Assembly (NCBI GenBank): GCA_038496445.1
Contig: JALMLS010000062.1
Span: 186,001 to 250,000, forward strand
DNA length: 64,000 nt
Reading direction: 5' to 3'
Source: Trichosphaerium sp. ATCC 40318
Lineage: Eukaryota > Discosea > Flabellinia > Trichosidae
Positions 58,709 through 64,000 of this stretch are shown piece by piece (the stretch's first letter is position 1; every line of letters starts with the position of its first letter). A program made the position numbers and the translations under genes. The notes beneath the pieces are model-generated. The model did no database searches. It was given only the letters and a program-made list of their open reading frames with translations, and was not told where the DNA came from.

Positions 58709-59585
58709 TAAGCAAAAGTCAAATAAAACCGAAAACCAAAAAAAGCGAGTTTTCGGCGAAGTTGCAAAAAATTGATTTCTAGTTGTTGGTCTAAACCACA
58801 TGTTTCTTCAGAGCTCTAACTAAGCTAAAGAGCTTTGAGGTTCATTTTTTTTTGCGATAGACTAGTCCAAAGCCATCAATTGAGTGTGTTTAGCCGAATT
58901 TAACAAAAGTGCAAAAAAAGGATAATATTGTTGTACCAATGTTTTGAGCGAAAATTTCACTTGAGAGAGTTACTAATAGTCATATTTCTGCTCCACCAAA
59001 GCAGTTTCGCTTGCTAAAAAAAAACAGCGCAAAACCTTCATTTTTGGCATCGCGTGGGTGATGCTAGCGTAGCATTATTTCAACTTTGCCTCTGCCTTAA
59101 AACTCCAAACCACAAATCAACAACCACTCCACACGGTTATTCTACGCACAACAAATCAGTGTAGAGTCGGTAAGTTAAAAATAACAGTCGTCAAAATGTT
59201 GAAGAAAAAAGCAACACTGATTTACATGTGCGTATTGATTAGACGCAATTGGAGCGTAATATTGAAAACCACTTTTTTTTTAATCTTGGTTTTGATCGTA
59301 AATAAAAGCTGCTTGCACTCATTCTTCTCCCAGACCCATTAGTAATTACTACTTCATCTGCCGAAAAAATACTGGAGCTTCGGCTCTATGGATCTTTTTT
59401 GTTTGTTGCTTTTTGTTTGATACCCTCGCATCGCTCTGGTCTTCAATGTCACTGTTTGATTTGGCCTTTTACTTTTGCTTCATATTTCTTTTTGTGAGAG
59501 CGTGTCTTCTACACTTATCGAGACATAAACTATTTCAACGAATCTACTATGTTACTTTAGCTAAAACCTCTTGGTGATAGCACAT
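58709..59585. other. Intergenic with repeat R3
   Basis: No gene. A short A-rich block at about 58725 (AAAACCGAAAACCAAAAAAA) is also seen beside R1/R2. 59214-59455 is repeat R3. Confidence 0.45.
59214..59455 (+). repeat. Dispersed repeat R3 (diverged)
   Basis: Shares ATTTACATGTGCGTATTGAT, TTAGACGCAATTGGAGC and GGAGCTTCGGCTCTATGG with R1 and R2, with more substitutions and indels. Confidence 0.55.
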
Positions 59586-60480
59586 ATGCTTCTCAGTCTT
59601 CCTGACAAGCTTTTATACCGTATAATAGACGCTTTAGACGCAGATATAGATAGAATGCATTTAATTAGCGGGTGTAGACTTCTTTGGCGTCATGCTTACT
59701 CTAGAGAATTTTGGAGCTTGTTTGCAGAAAAATACCATCAGCATCTATCAAAACTTTTAAATCTCGCGCCACCGGGAAAGTATGTATGGCGTTCGCTTTT
59801 CGTGGATGGTAGAGCCAAATTTACACTCTCACTAGCTAACAAAGCTTAAATAGGTATTTACCGCTTTAAAAAGCAACGTAGTGTTTCACTGTACAACGAA
59901 GAGTATTATTGTGTAGTTCTAGGCGTTGTAGTAAAAGACGAACACATAACTGTTCATTTTGATGTACATGGTGACATGAGTTTGGGCAAACTCCAAACTG
60001 TAGAGTGTACGTTCAACAGCGGTTTGTAATTTTTTATTGTTGCGTATTCTTAACATCGAATATTCAGGCTCTAGAGTATGTAATATAGCACCTGTCGTAT
60101 ATGATAGCGAAATTAACGATGTGTCAAAACGAATTAAAGGCACGTGCTTGTCAGTTTTTGAAGAAATTTTTTTGTACTAACTTTTTGTTTGGAGCCAGGT
60201 ATGCTTGTGTACGATAAGGATAAGGTTATTAAAAGAGTATCGTCAAGCCTTAGCGATGTTTTAAACTTCTCTTATGGGCAATCAGGGTACGTGTGAACGA
60301 GTTTTTATCTTATGTATTTGACAACGTTTTTTTCTCGTTTTGATTGTGAAAAGAAAAATAAATGAATTTTATAGGTACACATCAACCCCTATTCTTTGGT
60401 ATAATAGAACGTTAAGAACGCTTGAAGTGTATCGAGGACAAGAGGATATAGGCAGTAACATTTATATAAACGGCCCATAA
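59586..60480 (+). CDS. F-box-like protein, unknown C-terminal domain
   Basis: ATG at 59586: MLLSLPDKLLYRIIDALDAD is an F-box, completed by LISGCRLLWRHAYSREFW. After an intron the protein continues GIYRFKKQRSVSLYNEEYYC and VVKDEHITVHFDVHGDM, a beta-rich domain, and further exons (NIAPVVYDSEINDVSKRIK, LNFSYGQSGY) to LEVYRGQEDIGSNIYINGP at 60480. Intron 60140-60198 starts with GC (AAAG/GCACGT). The beta-rich part is not recognised. Probable SCF adaptor. Confidence 0.5.
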
Positions 60481-60657
60481 TTCATCAAAAAAACAAGACT
60501 TGTTTGTTGCAAACATCTCCGCTCAACTTGAAGTTTTTAGAACACGCCTTTGTACAGATCATCCTTTTTTAACCAAAAGGAAGTTTTACACCTTCTGAAC
60601 ACGACATGGATACCTTCATAGGTATTTCTGACGTTTTTACAGTACGTGTGATTGGCG

Positions 60658-61089
60658 TTACGCTGTAAACTTCTTTTTATAGAGCATTGCTTTGTTGTTG
60701 CTAACGCTCAAAACCGCTACTACTGGCGTGTTTCGTGATTGGCAGTATCAACAGTAAGCGTTGGGGTGAGGAAGAAAAACCAGCGTGCACCCAATAGCTA
60801 CATAGCAAACATAACCTACGCAACAACAACTCACCATGTTTTCGTAAACAATCATTGTATCGTCTCAGGAAGCACTTGTAAGCTATTTTCTTCAGAGGCG
60901 CGTCTATGACTTCCATTACTACGCCACGACGCTGAACTTGTATTTTGTTGGCGTATGGACCTGTTGTCGTTCTTTGGAAAGCGGGCAAATCTGTCACAAC
61001 GAACCGCTTTCTTCGTATATTTGTGCACTACTAAACTAAGTGATTTAACGTTTAAACAACCAAACAAGCAACGTAACACAACCAAACAT
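60658..61089 (-). CDS. Small basic protein, unknown
   Basis: Two well-supported exons: KRFVVTDLPAFQRTTTGPYA then NKIQVQRRGVVMEVIDAPLK and KCFLRRYNDCLRKH, joined by a GTGAG...CAG intron to VVAVLSVSNNKAMLYKKKFT and a stop at 60658. A short first exon (MFGC) with an ATG at 61089 fits in phase but is uncertain. The protein is basic and about 85 residues, resembling small ribosomal or mitochondrial proteins in composition only. Confidence 0.42.
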
Positions 61090-63047
61090 GAGCATGTACA
61101 AGTGGGAAGACTTTGTAGCTAAGAACTACGCCGAGCAAGGGAAAGGTAGTGTTATTTTAGTGTTATTTAGAGTCTAATGCCTTTCTAGCGTTTCTAAACG
61201 CTTACTGGGATCAAGTTGGAGGTATGCGAGGCCGTGGTCTTTTGATGATTGTTTTTCTAGACGAAAAAAAGTTTCACGTGACGTGAAGTGGTTCTCACGT
61301 GTTTTTTTTATTGTTTAGATACCGCAGAGGATGTTTGGAACTGGGCGCTTAAGTTTGCGGAGCTAGACCTTGACAAGGCAGAGCAGGGTAGTGACCTCGA
61401 CGAATTCGGTGCTCATAGATTCCTTGAGAGCATAGGTACCCTTTTTACAGCACCTCTTTTAGTTTAACATCGTTGTCGTCTAGGCGAGACAAAAACCGTC
61501 AAAGAAATGAGGCAACAATTGGTTGAAACCGATCTTGACTTTAACAAGCGTATGCTACTTCTCACGGATATAAAATGCGTTACTAACATCACTAAGGCAT
61601 TGCTTTACTTGAATATTGCTTGTGGAAGAACCAAAAGTCGATCAAAGAGTTTTGCTCCAAGCCACAGGCAAGTGGATACGTTTAAAGTATTTGTTTTAAC
61701 GTAAATATAACAGGGTGATCCAACTGAAGTTGAGAAAGCCCAAAAACTCCTTGAAGAGGTACAAGCAGCCTTGAAGGACTCTAAGGAAAAGGCTCAAGCA
61801 GCACGTGAAGCTGATACAGCCGCTACAAAAGCTGCAAAGGAGGCAAAAGACAGAGAAGCTGACGCCAAGGTTCGTTTTATTTACCGTTCTAACACATTGT
61901 TAATTGGTTATCTTGTAGGCTAAAAAGGAAGCTTCCCTTGCTGCCGCCGCTGAAGCAAAAGAAAAAGAAGCACAAGCAGCAGCTGACGCCGCTGAAGCTA
62001 AAGCAAATGCCGAATCTGCAGCCGCTGACGCAGCAGTAGCAAAAGCCGCTGCCGATGAATTGAGGTACCACGCCTTTTGTTTTACTCTTTTCGTAACTAT
62101 TAAACCAGAGCTGCTCTTGCTGATCTCAAGGCACAAGAAGATGCATACAATAACAAGACCGAAGATTTGAAGAAAAAGGTACCTTCGAGCGTGAACTGCA
62201 AGTTTTATTTTTTTCCTCACGTGATTTTTAAAGAGTGAAACTGGAGGTGTTGTATCAAGAAACAGAGCAAAGAACGAACTTGCTCAAGTGCGGTTAATTT
62301 TTTTGAACGTCCTTCTCGTTTAATTCATACCCTTTTTAGCATCTAGAAGAAGATCCTCTTCCACTCCGTACAGCTAAACTCACAACTGAAGCTGCCACTC
62401 GTAAAGCAGAAAAGGTACCAAAAAAAGCAACAAGGTTTTTGTTTGACAATGTCACTAGACACAAGCTGCTGCTGATGCTTCACACGCTGAAGCTGCCCGT
62501 ACTCAAAAGGAAGCTGATGAATCTCATGCAGCTGCAGTACAATCTCGAAAAGAAGCTGATGAAGCCGCAGCTCAAGCTTCTGCTGCTGCAGATGCTGGTA
62601 AGTAAAGTTGATCCGTGTAGTCTGAAAGTAATTGTGCAATAGCAACCCAAGCCAGAGAAGCCGCCGAAGCTGCCGCTGACGCTGCAAAAGCAGCCAGAGC
62701 TGAAGCTGACGCTGCAGTGGATGCTTGCTTAGCTAAATTTGCTGAAGCTGAGGTATGTTTTGTAAAGTTTGTTAGTTTTAGTGACTCTTTTTTTAAGGCC
62801 GCCCTTGAAGAAGTGAAGAAGAACGCTGTTCAAAAAGGTCACGTTTGGTGGTATGTATCCTAATATCTTTCTATTATTATTTTAGTGAGTACGCATTGAT
62901 TAAAATTCCTACTAGGGTTGAGAGAGAACTCCACGAAGCCAAAAAGTAAGTTATCATACTTTTTGATTTTTTGCTACTCGAGAAATTTCGCATAACTTTT
63001 TCTACAGGTACATGCCAATGAAAAAGGGAGGTATTGCTAAGAAATAG
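61088..63047 (+). CDS. EF-hand-like N-terminal protein with Ala-rich coiled coil
   Basis: ATG at 61088 (alternative 61094). N-terminal helical module: YKWEDFVAKNYAEQGK, FLAFLNAYWDQVG, DVWNWALKFAELDLD, then the EF-hand-like ETDLDFNKRIALLEYCLWKN and EFCSKPQGDPTEVEKAQKLL. The remainder is a long heptad-type Ala/Glu/Lys-rich coiled coil (AAEAKEKEAQAAADAAEAKA, EAAEAAADAAKAARAEADAA) ending in a short basic tail (KYMPMKKGGIAKK) at 63047. Intron 61668-61713 is GC-AG (CAG/GCAAGT); several others contain CACGTG. It looks like a cytoskeletal or scaffold protein conserved in eukaryotes; I cannot name it. Confidence 0.6.
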
Positions 63048-63352
63048 AGAAATTGGTAGATATGATACCAAGACATGGATAGAAAGCGTACTAAATACCA
63101 AAATAATAAACAACCGAAAGTAGCAGTAGCTCTTTACAACCAACACTTATCTTTAAAATATGTTGAGCCAAACTTGCACTTATGATCGCGCCTACCCATG
63201 GCCAACGCGTGACTTGACAAGGTTCCTTTGGCATACAAGTTCAGAGAATGCAATGTATATATCACGTGCTTAGTACCAAGCTCTTTTGGTGAGCTACGGC
63301 TTGCTTGTGTAGTGTATGATTTGCATACTTTCACATCTAAATAAAAATGGAA
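63048..63352. other. Intergenic, no supported gene
   Basis: Spacer between the coiled-coil gene and the third tRNA-Asn. CACGTG near 63265. Confidence 0.4.
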
Positions 63353-63427
63353 CGCTTCTGGTAGGGATCGAACCTACGACCTCACGATTAACAGTCGTGC
63401 GCTCTAAACCAACTGAGCTACAGAAGC
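63353..63427 (-). tRNA. tRNA-Asn (anticodon GTT)
   Basis: Same mature sequence as the copies at 31.8 and 34.2 kb. The 5' flank keeps a related TATATCATATTCAA just upstream and GGTGGCT about 50-60 bases upstream. TTTTTA downstream acts as terminator. Confidence 0.95.
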
Positions 63428-64000
63428 TTGAATATGATATAAACGGCGTAGCGTGCAGCCACCGAAAACGCGTTGCTTTGTGTAACTTTTTTTGCAATGT
63501 CAAGATTGTTCACAACATGAGAATTTTGAATGACTTTTTTTGTTTTTACATTGGTCACGTGTTTGTTCATTCGAGGTTATCGAATAAAGGAGTTCCAAGC
63601 TTTCTCAATCTCCATCTTTCATATAAAGTATGCTTTGCGCTTTCTCTTGAGCATACCATTTTGTGATAGGTGTTCAAGTATGGATACTTTTCAATGGTAA
63701 ATCCATGGGAAACTAAAAAGCATAAAAGAGGGTGGAATGCGCAACACTGCACTTGTTCATGTATTCATTTACACGAAAAGCTCAGTGAAAACAAGTATTA
63801 TATAATAGCCTGAAAACTCATGTCTTTGAAGAGGCGTCATCCGTTGCAGTAGTAGAAATCTTGTTGATTGTGTAGTATAATTTGGGTGTTTACTAGCAAC
63901 GGACATCTGTTTGATAAATGCAAAATGACTTGATGTTGTACCTAGTATTCAAGTTTACTAATATTTTCTAGAAAGTGAGTTTCTAGCACTGTTAGCAGAT
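63428..64000. other. Right edge, no supported gene
   Basis: tRNA upstream flank, then AT-rich sequence without a convincing exon. CACGTG near 63559. Confidence 0.35.

Noticed and set aside
61570-61600. An 18-nt intron GTTACTAAC...AAG in the coiled-coil gene
   Set aside because: A longer intron starting GTATGCT after FNK restores the conserved RIALLEYCLW stretch and the downstream phase.
61889-62220. Cys/Phe- or Ala-rich minus-strand frames
   Set aside because: Antisense of the Ala-rich coiled-coil exons on the plus strand.
1-64000. CRISPR array or prokaryotic mobile element
   Set aside because: No regularly spaced direct repeats; all repeats found are long duplications or coding arrays.

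Overview
This window is nuclear DNA from a unicellular eukaryote, most likely an AT-rich protist. Nearly every recognisable gene is split by many short introns, mostly 28-150 nt, which usually start GTACG or GTA and end AG. Three tRNA-Asn(GTT) genes have internal A and B boxes and T-run terminators. The conserved proteins are eukaryotic: UTP25, PC4/SUB1, a Rad60-type SUMO-like protein, a PRL phosphatase, ARM-BTB, F-box and PARP proteins. I cannot name the species. There is no sign of prokaryotic operons, CRISPR or rRNA. Exon joins below come from frame and phase consistency and comparison between paralogues, not transcripts.

Layout. 0-20 kb is a surface-protein region. It holds five copies of an unrecognised, rapidly diversifying type I membrane protein family (copies A-E; copy F lies at 34.6-36.4 kb), interspersed with a small membrane protein, a secreted GHL15-like glycoside hydrolase and a secreted repeat protein that may form a propeller. 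10.8-16.0 kb is gene-poor. 20-27.5 kb is a conserved block: PC4, a tandem SUMO-like-domain protein and an ARM-repeat/BTB protein. 28.4-31.1 kb holds two F-box-like MORN-variant proteins. 31.7-34.3 kb is an inverted repeat carrying two tRNA-Asn genes around a PRL phosphatase. 36.8-42.7 kb, minus strand, is one gene joining Kelch repeats, RCC1 repeats, a complete PARP catalytic domain and a C-terminal coiled coil. 43.4-46.7 kb is a secreted gene in which a reeler domain runs without a stop into a second protein with its own internal signal peptide and a histidine at the predicted mature N-terminus. 46.7-54.1 kb is rearranged: a tandem duplication of LRR and acidic-protein gene ends, then an inverted duplication of a catechol O-methyltransferase-like gene with one intact and one decayed copy. 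54.2-63.0 kb is again conserved: UTP25, a basic Lys-rich protein, an F-box/ankyrin protein, another F-box protein, a small basic protein and a coiled-coil protein with an EF-hand-like N-terminal domain. A third tRNA-Asn lies at 63.4 kb.

The most unusual items are the Kelch-RCC1-PARP protein, the six-copy surface family with exchangeable cytoplasmic tails and variable Pro/Thr stalks, the tandem reeler/His-1 secreted polypeptide, and a marked excess of the palindrome CACGTG, often inside introns. Several reading frames are broken by one base (GHL15, surface copy D, the repeat protein). These may be real decay or base-calling errors in the assembly.
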